NCBI GenBank assembly: GCA_001822835.1
Contig: MHSS01000001.1
Location: 37,297-80,144 of the forward strand
Direction: 5' to 3'
Source of the DNA: Candidatus Terrybacteria bacterium RIFCSPHIGHO2_01_FULL_48_17
GTDB taxonomy: Bacteria > Patescibacteriota > Minisyncoccia > Terrybacterales > 2-01-FULL-58-14
Length of the DNA stretch: 42,848 nucleotides
Program-made: the position numbers and the translations under genes
Shown: positions 29,107 to 37,793 of the stretch, piece after piece
Numbering within the stretch: position 1 is the stretch's first letter
Layout: every line of letters begins with the position of its first letter
Notes under the pieces: model-generated
Told to the model about the DNA's origin: nothing
The model's input: the letters and a program-made list of their open reading frames with translations, nothing else
Databases searched by the model: none

Positions 29107-30981
29107 TTATTGTTCAATTTCTAAAATCGGCGTTGTAGCAACCGCACCGTAACCGCACGGCGGTCCGGGATCGGGAATGGGTGTTCCATCGGTTGCGGTC
29201 GCAATACCTTCGGCTGCATGATAATGATTTCCGCAATTCCCCTCCCCCTCAACAATAAGTTGGCTGACCGGAATATACTTTCCGTGGTATGCGATGACAC
29301 GGATTTTCTCTGAAGGTTGCGGAGGAGGCGAGGTGGTAGATCCTGTATCGGGAGGCGGGGTCGTTGTGCTTGTGTCGTCTTCCTTGGGCTGCATACAAAG
29401 ATTCTTTCCGGGTTCTCCATCCTTACCCGGTGGATTACCCTGTCCCCCAATACCACCTTTCCCTTCAAGGCAGCCATCGCCGCCATTTCCGCCATCGCCG
29501 CCTGGCTCACTAAGCACTTCTCCATCATCTCCCCGACGCGTATCTCCTTGACCTCCCTTTCCTGGCGTCGCTTTGGCATTGCCGCCATCGCCGCCATCAC
29601 CACCGAAATCCGTAGGGTCACAATCCCCTCCCTCACCACCCTTACCTCCTTCAATATCTGCGTCACCGCCTTTGCCACCGACATCTTCCGCATCAATTGT
29701 GCTGCCAGCACCCCCTAGTTTCACGCTCGCTCTACCACCATCGCCACCGGTAGCCGTGCCATGGCCACCGCGGCCCCCGTCGCTGTCGCAACCCTTGCCG
29801 TTGCCACCATTTCCCGGGAGCGCGGTTGCATTGCCTCCTGCGCCACCAGTGACTGATCCAATCTCCACGCTTGCCACACCAGACACCGCTCCCACGGCTT
29901 TCAACTGCTTGATGTTATCCGCACCCCGTCCTCCAAAAGCATCGGCATCTCCGCCAGGCTCTTCAGGACCCTTGCCGTCTGCAGCATATGCTATTGCATC
30001 GCCGCCTTTGCCGCCATTGCCAGGGTTAAGACGAAACACGCCTTCAATCGCAAGAGAATTTCCTGCGAGAATTTTCAGATTCCCGGATTCTCCGCCGACT
30101 CCTCCCTCCGCACGCGCTTTAGGATAACAATCCGGAGAGGTTTCCGCATAACCTCCTTCGCCCCCGTCTCCCAAGGTAAGCGTTATGTTATTGATCCGAA
30201 CATTCCCCCCGGCCCAAAAGAGCAGACGCCCCGCCTTTTTCCCCTGACCCCCGCGAGCGTCACAATTTCCGACATCTTCGGTGCCGGGGTCACCAGGCGG
30301 TACGGTCATTGTCAGATTTTTCAGAACCAAATTTGATGCATTCGGAAACCAAAAGAGGATTAACTGTTGACGAGGTGTTTTCGGTTTCTTCACATCCCAT
30401 TTCCCGCTGACGGTCACGGTATCCCCCCGTTGCGTTATTGTATGGCTTGATGCTTCCGCCGTTCCTACAAAGGCAAGCGGCTTCCCTTTTGATTCTTCCA
30501 AGAAAGGACGTGAAACAATGTCAACCGCTGGAGATAAAAAGGTTTGCCCAATCTTATTCTCGGGCACAAACGGCCCAATGCATACACCATCGCAAGAATC
30601 ATTCCCGGCTTCGTTAAAAAGTTCGTCGAGCCGTTCCTGCGTTGGCGCAAGCTGGTCTGCGCTCTCAACAACTTGAATACTACCTTCGGACGAAACTTCC
30701 GCAGTATCTGCAAAACCGACATTGCCGCCAACCACAAGCACGATGCCTTTCTCGTCGCCTTCAAGCGTCCCAGCAACTTCAAGATTTCCAGTTACTGTAA
30801 GCTTCGCACCATTCTTTAAAACGACCTTGGATCCTTCGGCAATCATATAATCGCCCTCAATAGTCATATCAGACGCAATCACTTTTGCGCCTTGAGATAC
30901 GCCAACGAAAAACAAAATAATGCCTATGCCCACAACAGCGGCTGCAATACCACCCAAGAGCAGTATTTTATTCTTTTTCAT
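29107..30981 (-). CDS. large secreted glycine-rich repeat protein
   Basis: 624 residues. A signal anchor (ILLLGGIAAAVVGIGIILFFVG) is followed at about residues 35-110 by short repeating strands (GDYMIAEGSKVVLKNGAKLT) that resemble bactofilin or beta-helix sequences. A middle region of about 115-260 has mixed beta character. From about 240 to 545 the sequence is glycine-rich, with irregular GGxGG and GGDGGNGG units and Asp/Lys spacing. A Pro/Thr-rich linker and a short beta domain with one Cys pair end the protein. It is probably a cell-surface matrix or spacer protein. No homologue is recognised. The encoding DNA is rich in GCC/CCG trinucleotides. Confidence 0.8.
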   Translation of the reverse strand: MKKNKILLLGGIAAAVVGIGIILFFVGVSQGAKVIASDMTIEGDYMIAEGSKVVLKNGAKLTVTGNLEVAGTLEGDEKGIVLVVGGNVGFADTAEVSSEGSIQVVESADQLAPTQERLDELFNEAGNDSCDGVCIGPFVPENKIGQTFLSPAVDIVSRPFLEESKGKPLAFVGTAEASSHTITQRGDTVTVSGKWDVKKPKTPRQQLILFWFPNASNLVLKNLTMTVPPGDPGTEDVGNCDARGGQGKKAGRLLFWAGGNVRINNITLTLGDGGEGGYAETSPDCYPKARAEGGVGGESGNLKILAGNSLAIEGVFRLNPGNGGKGGDAIAYAADGKGPEEPGGDADAFGGRGADNIKQLKAVGAVSGVASVEIGSVTGGAGGNATALPGNGGNGKGCDSDGGRGGHGTATGGDGGRASVKLGGAGSTIDAEDVGGKGGDADIEGGKGGEGGDCDPTDFGGDGGDGGNAKATPGKGGQGDTRRGDDGEVLSEPGGDGGNGGDGCLEGKGGIGGQGNPPGKDGEPGKNLCMQPKEDDTSTTTPPPDTGSTTSPPPQPSEKIRVIAYHGKYIPVSQLIVEGEGNCGNHYHAAEGIATATDGTPIPDPGPPCGYGAVATTPILEIEQ

Positions 30982-31135
30982 ATGATGTATTATGTTAACG
31001 ATTTTTTAATAAAAAATTACGACTTTATCACTATACCGCAACCATACAAGCCCCACAACGATATTGGGGAAAAGTTTTTTCGCGCATAATTCACCCGAAA
31101 AGCTTTACCGTTGTAGCCATACCATTTCGGAGGTC

Positions 31136-31357
31136 TTACATTTCAACCTCAAACACCTTTTGGCGCGAAGCAAATCCCGACATCAAATGCACCCCAGAAG
31201 CCGGAACGGAAAAATATTTCGCAAGTGCTTTAACAATAGCTGCATTCGCTCGTCCCTGCTTGGGCGGCTCTTTTACCAAGACAACAAAATGCGTATCGTC
31301 TGCTTTTTCTATTTTGTCCTGGCTTGCGCCTGGTTTTGCGTGAACGAAGATTCTCAT
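31136..31357 (-). CDS. DUF167/UPF0235 family protein (YggU-like)
   Basis: 73 residues. RIFVHAKPGASQDKIEKAD at the N-terminus, then KEPPKQGRANAAIVKALAKYF and SGFASRQKVFEV, match the DUF167 family, which folds as a small alpha/beta protein of unknown function. It stands alone on the minus strand, 93 nt downstream of another gene. Confidence 0.92.
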   Translation of the reverse strand: MRIFVHAKPGASQDKIEKADDTHFVVLVKEPPKQGRANAAIVKALAKYFSVPASGVHLMSGFASRQKVFEVEM

Positions 31358-31445
31358 AATATAATTTACTGATATATGTTTGTTTTATTTCGCATAGGTT
31401 TATTATAACAAACTCTTTTCTGCTTAAACTCGATACGCAGACAAA

Positions 31446-31466
31446 AGCCGCGCTAAGAGCGCGGCT
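31446..31466 (-). terminator. terminator overlapping the stop codon of the hypothetical gene
   Basis: On the minus strand AGCCGCGC, loop TCTTA, GCGCGGCT, then TTTGTCT. The first arm includes the last codons of the gene ending at 31453. Confidence 0.7.
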
Positions 31467-32070
31467 GCAAAAATTGAACAGATTCGATTTTGTCAACAAG
31501 AATATACACTATTTCTTCCAGGCCAACGCCTGGCCTTGTGATTGGCTTATCGGGATCGGGTAGCATAATTCGCTGCGTACGAACTTCCAGAACTCTTCCT
31601 TCGATCATAACCTCATTGCCTTGTGCCAATGCAAGAAGTTCTTCTTGCTGCTCGCACGGGATGTTGCCCGTAAAACGAAACGTGTATTCAGCCGGCAATG
31701 AGAGTGTCTCCTTTGCACGAACTATACTCATAGAAGACGAAGCCTCTGCTGTCGCCTCGAATTTACACGTCGAACTAATTACCAACGTATCCTTTTGTAA
31801 ATCTTTCACGGTATATCGAGAAATAGAGATGTCAGCAAGCGTTACAGGAATAACCACAGCAATACCGCGCCGCGGCCACATACGAAATTCCCCTTTTATG
31901 ATGTCATCACGGTCATGCTGGAGTGTCCGGAATTGTACCAACGAATCGGCCATCTCTTGAAGTGTTGTTTGTTGATAGGGACTCCCCTTACCAGGACTCC
32001 ACAACAATACACCCACCACTACAACACCGCATAAAATCACGGCCGCGTAAAAGAGAAGCACGAACCTCAT
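31453..32070 (-). CDS. membrane-anchored protein of unknown function
   Basis: 205 residues. One N-terminal membrane helix (LLFYAAVILCGVVVVGVLLW) is followed by a beta-rich extracytoplasmic domain (GIAVVIPVTLADISISRYTV, then EYTFRFTGNIPCEQQEELL and VMIEGRVLEV). AGGAGG lies 8-13 nt before the ATG. No family is recognised. It has two Cys residues in the exported part (TCKFEA and PCEQQ) that could form a disulfide. It is the first gene after the GDPD on the same strand, with a terminator-like stem between them. Confidence 0.75.
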   Translation of the reverse strand: MRFVLLFYAAVILCGVVVVGVLLWSPGKGSPYQQTTLQEMADSLVQFRTLQHDRDDIIKGEFRMWPRRGIAVVIPVTLADISISRYTVKDLQKDTLVISSTCKFEATAEASSSMSIVRAKETLSLPAEYTFRFTGNIPCEQQEELLALAQGNEVMIEGRVLEVRTQRIMLPDPDKPITRPGVGLEEIVYILVDKIESVQFLQPRS

Positions 32071-32154
32071 AGGATTACCTCCTGTCGCTTTTCAAGGTGC
32101 AAAGTCACGTATAGCATAAACTGCTATTCTGTCAATGACCTTGAGAAGAATAAA

Positions 32155-32173
32155 CCGCTCCATCAAGGAGCGG
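32155..32173 (-). terminator. terminator after the GDPD gene
   Basis: CCGCTCC, loop TTGAT, GGAGCGG, then TTTATTC on the minus strand. Confidence 0.75.
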
Positions 32174-33058
32174 CTAGTGATTTACGTAGGAACCTGCGAA
32201 TCGGGCGTAGCTAAACATTTCAGAAATACGGTTTGTCGTCATTTTGTCCGCCCCCCACGCAAAAACCCGCAGTGCTTTTTCTGGATCATCAACCGTCCAT
32301 ACCGCAACAAAAATTCCACGTGCTTGGATTTGACGAACGATACGTTGGGCTGATGAATCACCCATCTGGGCAAGATTATGGAAATCGATATATATGCCGG
32401 CAATCTTGCACGCCTTAAGATAACGCAACACATCAAGCAAATAAGTGCCTGAAAGCGATGCTCCCCCAGGATCAAAGCCAAGCATGAGCTTCGGGAATTG
32501 CCTAGATAATGTGCAAAGCATTTCTCTTTGGCCGGAGCTTATAGTAACACGTTGTTGGATTTGTGGATGGCTTGAGATAAAATCTGCCAATACCGCAAAG
32601 CCCTGCTCGTCCTTAAGTTTTGCGTCTATCTGCAAACGGGCGCGGGGGTATTCCCTCAAAAGCATAAAAACATCTTCAAGAGATGCGATAGGTTCTCGGG
32701 TTACATTTCCGTGGTCGTCTTTGCGTGCAAAACCGGCTAGTTCTGAAAAGGCACGTTCCTCAACGCGACCAACCCCATTTGTTTCATTTCGTAGATCAGA
32801 ATCGTGTAAAAGAACGAAGCGGCTATCGAGGGTTACGCGCACATCAATCTCCGCCTCTCCGCCAGGATTCCTGTTAAACACTTCCCGAAGTGCTGAAATG
32901 CTATTTGGCGGAGTATCGCTATCAAAAATTGCGCGATGCGCCACCAATTCGGGGATCTTTTGGATGTCATCAAGTGACCGTCTCGGTGGATTGCTGAAGA
33001 ACAAAATGCCCAGACAAATTACACCAAGTAAAACGATCAATGGTCTTATTTTTCGCAC
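32174..33058 (-). CDS. glycerophosphodiester phosphodiesterase
   Basis: 294 residues. An N-terminal membrane anchor (PLIVLLGVICLGILFF) leads to a GDPD TIM barrel: LVAHRAIFDSDTPPNSISAL holds the catalytic His, AEIDVRV the metal-binding Glu-x-Asp and VLLHDSDL the second catalytic His. The C-terminal VWTVDDPEKALRVFAWGADKM is also typical. It hydrolyses glycerophosphodiesters, releasing glycerol-3-phosphate from lipid breakdown. The anchor suggests action outside the membrane. It is a single-gene unit. Confidence 0.9.
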   Translation of the reverse strand: MRKIRPLIVLLGVICLGILFFSNPPRRSLDDIQKIPELVAHRAIFDSDTPPNSISALREVFNRNPGGEAEIDVRVTLDSRFVLLHDSDLRNETNGVGRVEERAFSELAGFARKDDHGNVTREPIASLEDVFMLLREYPRARLQIDAKLKDEQGFAVLADFISSHPQIQQRVTISSGQREMLCTLSRQFPKLMLGFDPGGASLSGTYLLDVLRYLKACKIAGIYIDFHNLAQMGDSSAQRIVRQIQARGIFVAVWTVDDPEKALRVFAWGADKMTTNRISEMFSYARFAGSYVNH

Positions 33059-33152
33059 TCAATTCTCCTCTCAAGGTACTGTAATATATTATACATCTTT
33101 TTAAAAAATTTTACAAGTATCTGTTGTGGGCATGGTTTATCGTAAACGAAAT

Positions 33153-33171
33153 CCGCGCCGGAAAGGCGCGG
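33153..33171 (-). terminator. terminator after the PhoH-like gene
   Basis: CCGCGCC, loop TTTCC, GGCGCGG, then ATTTCGTTTACG on the minus strand. Confidence 0.6.
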
Positions 33172-33179
33172 GTATGTTA

Positions 33180-34565
33180 TTACAAAAGCTCTGCACCAAG
33201 CTCAGCAAGGCGTGAGCGCTCGGTCTTTTTCATGGTGATATGCCCAAAGGCATCTTTGCCTTTCATGCGCTCGATAACGTGCACAAGACCGTTTGCGGTT
33301 GGATCTAAAAATGCATCGGCAATTTGTTCAGGATCGCCTGTAAGCACAATCTTTGATCCCTCACCCATGCGCGTGATCACGATTTTCAACTCTGCCGGCG
33401 TAAGGTTTTGCGCTTCATCTACAATCACGAACGCCGAATGAAGCGTGCGGCCTTGGATAAAGTTAATGGGGCTTATTTCAAGAAGACCGTGCTCGATGAA
33501 ACCCTCAATATCAACATAGAGCCCCGCCTTTTTCCCTTTTTGCCTAGAAAGCCCTTTCACGTTGGGTGTCTCAGGCGGTCCGTGCATGACCAAAATAAGA
33601 TTGTCAAAAATTGGCTTCATCCACGGCTCAAACTTCTCTTCGAGCGTTCCGGGAAGATATCCCAGAGGCCTTCCCAATTCTATATTAGGACGGTACACCA
33701 CCAGCTGCCGATAGCGATCTTCCAATTGGTTGTATCCGGCGAGCAATCCCATAAGGGTTTTTCCGGTGCCTGCCCTTCCTGCAAGGGTAACAAGAGTAAT
33801 ATTAGGATCCGTAAGCAAGGCGTAGGCAAAACATTGTTCGTCGTTGATCGGAATGATTTTATTTTCTTGCTGCTGCGGTTTCGATACCAAAAGGAATTGC
33901 TGTTTTTGCTCGCAATAACGAGCCAATATACTTTTGCCCCCGGGCAACACAAGACAACAACACTGGTTGGCAAGAAGCTCGGGAGGTTCGGAAAGCATTG
34001 CAAAGATATGGGCTTGAGCAACGGCTCCTCCTTGGCAAAGCTCGGCCAACACCCGCTGATCCGGTTGAGCCACCGTAAGAGTGGCAACACCCCCATAAAG
34101 GTCTTCGGTAGAATTGAGTACCTTATCATGACGATAATCCTGCGCAGTAAGCTTAAGCGAGTTTGCCTTAAGGCGCATATTAAAATCCTTGCTTACTAAA
34201 ATGACCTCGGCATCCGGGTGTTCGGCTTTAAATTTAATCGCAGTAAGAATAATACGGTGATCGTTGGTCTGACCAAACCCCTGCGGCAACCCGGCATAAT
34301 CATCTCCTGCATAATCGACAATGAGCATGCCGCCGCTTTTGGTAGATACGCCTTCTTGCAGATTTCCTAGGTCGCTGTATGCATCCAAAAAACGGGAGGC
34401 GCGACGCGCCATTTCGCCTTTATGGGGAATAGTTTTAAGCTTATCCAATTCTTCAATCACCCAAATAGGTACGACGACAATGTTGTCTTCAAACCGCTCA
34501 ATAGCCGCGGGATCGTGCATCAAAACGCTCGTATCAATCACATAGGCCTTTTTCGGTGAACTCAT
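33180..34565 (-). CDS. PIN-PhoH fusion ATPase (PhoH2/YlaK-like)
   Basis: 461 residues. The N-terminal PIN domain (about residues 1-150) has VIDTSVLMHDP and the expected acidic residues of an RNase. The PhoH ATPase domain begins near residue 245, with Walker A GRAGTGKT and later VIVDEAQNLTP as Walker B and the PhoH-specific TRMGEGSKIVLTGDP. This architecture is that of PhoH2 proteins, proposed sequence-specific RNA helicase/RNases linked to stress responses. It is a single gene bounded by terminators. Confidence 0.93.
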   Translation of the reverse strand: MSSPKKAYVIDTSVLMHDPAAIERFEDNIVVVPIWVIEELDKLKTIPHKGEMARRASRFLDAYSDLGNLQEGVSTKSGGMLIVDYAGDDYAGLPQGFGQTNDHRIILTAIKFKAEHPDAEVILVSKDFNMRLKANSLKLTAQDYRHDKVLNSTEDLYGGVATLTVAQPDQRVLAELCQGGAVAQAHIFAMLSEPPELLANQCCCLVLPGGKSILARYCEQKQQFLLVSKPQQQENKIIPINDEQCFAYALLTDPNITLVTLAGRAGTGKTLMGLLAGYNQLEDRYRQLVVYRPNIELGRPLGYLPGTLEEKFEPWMKPIFDNLILVMHGPPETPNVKGLSRQKGKKAGLYVDIEGFIEHGLLEISPINFIQGRTLHSAFVIVDEAQNLTPAELKIVITRMGEGSKIVLTGDPEQIADAFLDPTANGLVHVIERMKGKDAFGHITMKKTERSRLAELGAELL

Positions 34566-34634
34566 CTAACTCCTTTTCGATTGGAAACGTACCTCTAAAC
34601 GTACGGTAGCGCGCAGTGGAGTTTTTGTAAAGGA

Positions 34635-34663
34635 ATGCCGCCCCGCAGAACGCGGGGCGGCAT
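34635..34663 (-). terminator. strong terminator after the small Cys-rich protein gene
   Basis: ATGCCGCCCCGC, 5-nt loop, GCGGGGCGGCAT makes a perfect 12-bp stem, followed on the minus strand by TCCTTTACAAAAA. Confidence 0.75.
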
Positions 34664-34674
34664 GAAACATGACT

Positions 34675-34836
34675 TTATGCCCCCACTTCTTTTTTCAGCT
34701 GCTCATAGGTGTTCTTTTTAGCTTCATCAATGGACTGATTTGCTGCTTTAGCTGCCTCTGAAAAGGTTTCGCTAGTAATATTTTTGGCATTGCCCATATC
34801 GTTGTCGAGCATGCCGCATCCGCAGTTGTAGCACAT
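34675..34836 (-). CDS. 53-residue Cys-rich small protein (CPR type)
   Basis: Too short for the ORF track; the 34695-34931 track entry is a shadow. The product begins MCYNCGCGMLDNDMGNAKNI and continues with a helical, Ala/Lys-rich tail (SEAAKAANQSIDEAKKNTYEQL). Three Cys residues in MCYNCGC form a likely metal site. I recall small MCYNCGCG proteins as frequent in CPR genomes, with unknown function. It has a strong terminator and lies between trxA and the PhoH gene. Confidence 0.75.
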   Translation of the reverse strand: MCYNCGCGMLDNDMGNAKNITSETFSEAAKAANQSIDEAKKNTYEQLKKEVGA

Positions 34837-34924
34837 ATATTGTAGTGATTAATGAACAGGGAATTAGGGAATAGTGAAGCGACCTTTATATAGCATATCA
34901 TAAACTGCCATATTAAAACAAAAA

Positions 34925-34939
34925 CCGCCACATGGGCGG
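34925..34939 (-). terminator. terminator after trxA
   Basis: On the minus strand CCGCC, loop CATGT, GGCGG, then TTTTTGTTTT. Confidence 0.75.
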
Positions 34940-34954
34940 CCTTTTTGCTATGCC

Positions 34955-35287
34955 TTACGATAAAAGGTCGTTCAGAAATGTCTTTTCAATGGCGTCTTTC
35001 TGACGAAAACCAACAAATCTTCCCACCAGTTTCCCGCCCTTAAACCCAATAACCGTGGGAATGGAACGAACGCCAAAACGTACGGCAAGATCAACGTTGT
35101 CGTCCGTATTCACCTTCACAAATTTCACTTGGTCTTTAAATTCTCGGGCAAGTTCTTCCAAGACCGGCGAAAGCATGCGACACGGGCCGCACCACGGCGC
35201 CCAAAAATCGACAACCACGGGTTTGTCGGTTTGTAAGACCTCTTCGTCAAATGTCGCCTCAGTTACTTCCCCGACCATTCCGACCAT
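34955..35287 (-). CDS. trxA: thioredoxin
   Basis: 110 residues with active site WAPWCGPCRM and the buried Pro of RSIPTVIGFKGG. The fold and length are those of standard thioredoxins that reduce protein disulfides. It probably supports MsrA/MsrB elsewhere in the window. AGGAGAGAG precedes the ATG at 35287; the second Met (MVGEVTEAT) is an alternative start. Confidence 0.97.
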   Translation of the reverse strand: MVGMVGEVTEATFDEEVLQTDKPVVVDFWAPWCGPCRMLSPVLEELAREFKDQVKFVKVNTDDNVDLAVRFGVRSIPTVIGFKGGKLVGRFVGFRQKDAIEKTFLNDLLS

Positions 35288-35393
35288 TGCTCTCTCCTTT
35301 TTTCAAAAAACTCCTTCTACAACTATATCGTTCTCCGTATTATCCTGTCAATGCTTCCGTGCAGATGAATACGTGCGCGTCTGTTCGCGCTAT

Positions 35394-37106
35394 TTACGCA
35401 ACCGGTATGGTAACAACAAACGAAGACCCCTTCCCAAGATTAGACGAAACAGTAATTGTGCCACCGTGCGCCTCAACAATGCTTTTTGACAAAAAGAGCC
35501 CAAGTCCATGGCCTTCGGTTTCCTTTAATATGGCGTTCTTTGCGCGAAAGAATTTTGTAAAAAGGCGGGACATGTCGTCCGCCGCGATGCCTATCCCGGT
35601 ATCTTGAACCACTACTTCTACCATACCGTCACGAGACGTAACCAGCAGCGATACGCTTCCCCCGGAATCGGTATACGCAATTGCATTCTCGATAAGATTT
35701 TCAAATACCATCCGGATGCGCTCTGGATCTATCCTTGCCTCTGGAAGCGGCTGTGGCGGCCATTGAACAGACAACGTAATACCTTTCCTTTTTGCCGAAC
35801 CCGTAAAAGATACCACCACATCATGAATCACCGAGGCGAGCGGCTGAGCCACAAAATGGTACTCGTAGCTTCCTTCTTCGATGCGTACTACGTCAAGTAC
35901 TTCATTCACTATACGTATCATGCGTTCTGTTTGCTGAAGCTCTTTTTCCAGCGCCCCTCGTTGAACATCCGAAATTGATCCGTATTCCCCTTCCAACATA
36001 AAATTTAAATTCCACTTCATTGCAGATAATGGCGTGCGAAGCTGATGGGCAACCAATGAAATGAATTCGGACTTCATTTTATTGATAATGGTATCCCGGG
36101 AAATATCGGTAAAGATGATTACAGAAAGTACGCGCGTTTTTCTGTAAGGATCCTTGATTTCAAGGCCGCGGGCACGAAAAGTGCGCGGGGCGCGTGATCC
36201 AATCGCCACCTCTTGCGCGTCTCCCCTCCAGGCACGCTCAAACCACTGCGAAAGAAGATGAAATACGGTTTTCGCTTCCTCGCGTGGGGCGATATCAGAA
36301 AACAACTTGCCGCTTACTGCAATAAATGGATACCCTAACAAATTTGCCGCAACCGAATTGACATATACAAACCGCCTTATTTCATCAAAGACCACAACGC
36401 CCTCGGGCAAATTTTCAAATACCGCATCAAGACGGTCGCGTTCAATAAGCAATGCCGCGCTCTTTTCGCGAAGTTTATCTGAAAAAATTCGGCTGTAATA
36501 ACCGATAAAAAATAAAAGCCCTAATGTGGAAAGAATGTTTACCGCAAAAAAAGATGGGTTCCGATTTGCTTCCACCGAAACGCCGGTAATGTTAAAGGAT
36601 GGAATGGTACCAAAATATTCCAAAAAGGAAGTAGCAGAAAAAAATAAAAGAACGGCGGCAAGCACAGTATAGCTTTGCCATCTGAACGGATATACCAAAT
36701 AGGCATAAATAATATATAACGGCAATGCAAGAATCGCCCCGAACGTGAAACCTCCAATAACATACAGCAACGAACCAAGAATCAATAGGTCTGCTATCGT
36801 AATAAGGGTTGAAGCAATACTTAGCGTAAAGAGCGTCTTAAAAACCTTCCACCGCAAAAAAAGAAGATAATAGATTGCGGAAAGCGCAAACAAAATCCCT
36901 AATATGGGGAAAATAGCCCAGTGGATGGGAAGATCAAAGAGCCATTTGATCAACGCAAAACCGGGTATGAAAAATGCGCTGATATACGAACGCACTCGAA
37001 GGTTTGTTTGTACATTCTTTAAAAGCTCATCGTATTGTTCTTTTACGTTGCGGTCTTGCATGGTAGCTATTATTTTTCGAATTTTGTCTCTTCCATTGCG
37101 CCCCAT
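35394..37106 (-). CDS. orphan sensor histidine kinase (membrane, PAS, HisKA, HATPase_c)
   Basis: 570 residues. About six transmembrane helices occupy residues 35-205, followed by a PAS domain (AVFENLPEGVVVFDEIRRFVYVN). The HisKA H-box is FISLVAHQLRTPLSAMKWNL with the phospho-acceptor His. HATPase boxes follow as NLIENAIAYTDSGG (N), DTGIGIAADD (G1) and GHGLGLFLSKSIVEAHGG (G2). No response regulator gene is nearby, so its partner is unknown. The cyclase-family gene lies 7 nt upstream, so the two may be co-transcribed. Confidence 0.92.
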   Translation of the reverse strand: MGRNGRDKIRKIIATMQDRNVKEQYDELLKNVQTNLRVRSYISAFFIPGFALIKWLFDLPIHWAIFPILGILFALSAIYYLLFLRWKVFKTLFTLSIASTLITIADLLILGSLLYVIGGFTFGAILALPLYIIYAYLVYPFRWQSYTVLAAVLLFFSATSFLEYFGTIPSFNITGVSVEANRNPSFFAVNILSTLGLLFFIGYYSRIFSDKLREKSAALLIERDRLDAVFENLPEGVVVFDEIRRFVYVNSVAANLLGYPFIAVSGKLFSDIAPREEAKTVFHLLSQWFERAWRGDAQEVAIGSRAPRTFRARGLEIKDPYRKTRVLSVIIFTDISRDTIINKMKSEFISLVAHQLRTPLSAMKWNLNFMLEGEYGSISDVQRGALEKELQQTERMIRIVNEVLDVVRIEEGSYEYHFVAQPLASVIHDVVVSFTGSAKRKGITLSVQWPPQPLPEARIDPERIRMVFENLIENAIAYTDSGGSVSLLVTSRDGMVEVVVQDTGIGIAADDMSRLFTKFFRAKNAILKETEGHGLGLFLSKSIVEAHGGTITVSSNLGKGSSFVVTIPVA

Positions 37107-37113
37107 CTGATGA

Positions 37114-37725
37114 TTAACGGATAAGCACTACTCTGGTGGGCGCGCCGTCGCGGCCAACAAGTTTCAACGGCAACCCAACAAATATATACGTTCCGGACGA
37201 AACCTTTGAAAGATCTAATCCCTCAAAAATGGGAATACCCTGTTTTAAAAGCTCGGTATGCGGCCGATTGTCGCTACTGCCGTATTGCTTTACGGAAAGA
37301 TAATCGATGCCAAAAAGCGCTATTTTTTTCTTCGCCATATACGCTGCAGCGTCGCCGTCAAGATAAACGTAATTGCGATAAAAGCGGCTAAAGCCCCGTT
37401 TTGAATTGGTGGTTTTTACTAAAATGCGCTCTCCTGTTTTAATGCGATGCCGCAACAGATCTTTTGTAAAAATAGCTTTGCGGTTACGAGTTAAATCAAG
37501 CACGCGGCATGGGCCGATCAAAACCTTAGGCCTAATTGCGTCTACGCCCCATCCGTTCTTGAATACGTGCCGCGCAACATCAACGTGGGTACCCGTATGT
37601 GTTCCCAGCGTTGTTTTGGTAAGCCAGGAGTGCGGGGTTTTTACCCAACGCAATGAAACTCTGGGATTGAGAGGATAAATGAGCGTTTTTGGGGATATTG
37701 GAAGAGAAATATCGTAAAGCTGCAT
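37114..37725 (-). CDS. cyclase family hydrolase (kynurenine formamidase-like)
   Basis: 203 residues. YDISLPISPKTLIYP at the N-terminus and HTGTHVD, the metal-binding His-x-x-x-His-x-Asp, mark the PF04199 cyclase family. GDAAAYMAKKKIALFGIDYLSV is the family's second conserved part. Members hydrolyse amides or related C-N bonds of small molecules. The substrate is unknown. It lies directly before the histidine kinase gene on the same strand. Confidence 0.87.
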   Translation of the reverse strand: MQLYDISLPISPKTLIYPLNPRVSLRWVKTPHSWLTKTTLGTHTGTHVDVARHVFKNGWGVDAIRPKVLIGPCRVLDLTRNRKAIFTKDLLRHRIKTGERILVKTTNSKRGFSRFYRNYVYLDGDAAAYMAKKKIALFGIDYLSVKQYGSSDNRPHTELLKQGIPIFEGLDLSKVSSGTYIFVGLPLKLVGRDGAPTRVVLIR

Positions 37726-37793
37726 ATACTAGATTTTTTAAGGAAAATATCTTATGGTAAGAAAAAGTTCATTTCCAAGAAAGAGGAAGAAAC

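Noticed and set aside
34695-34931. 78-aa minus-strand ORF from the track
   Set aside because: It overlaps the better-supported 53-aa MCYNCGC gene in another frame and has no recognisable features.
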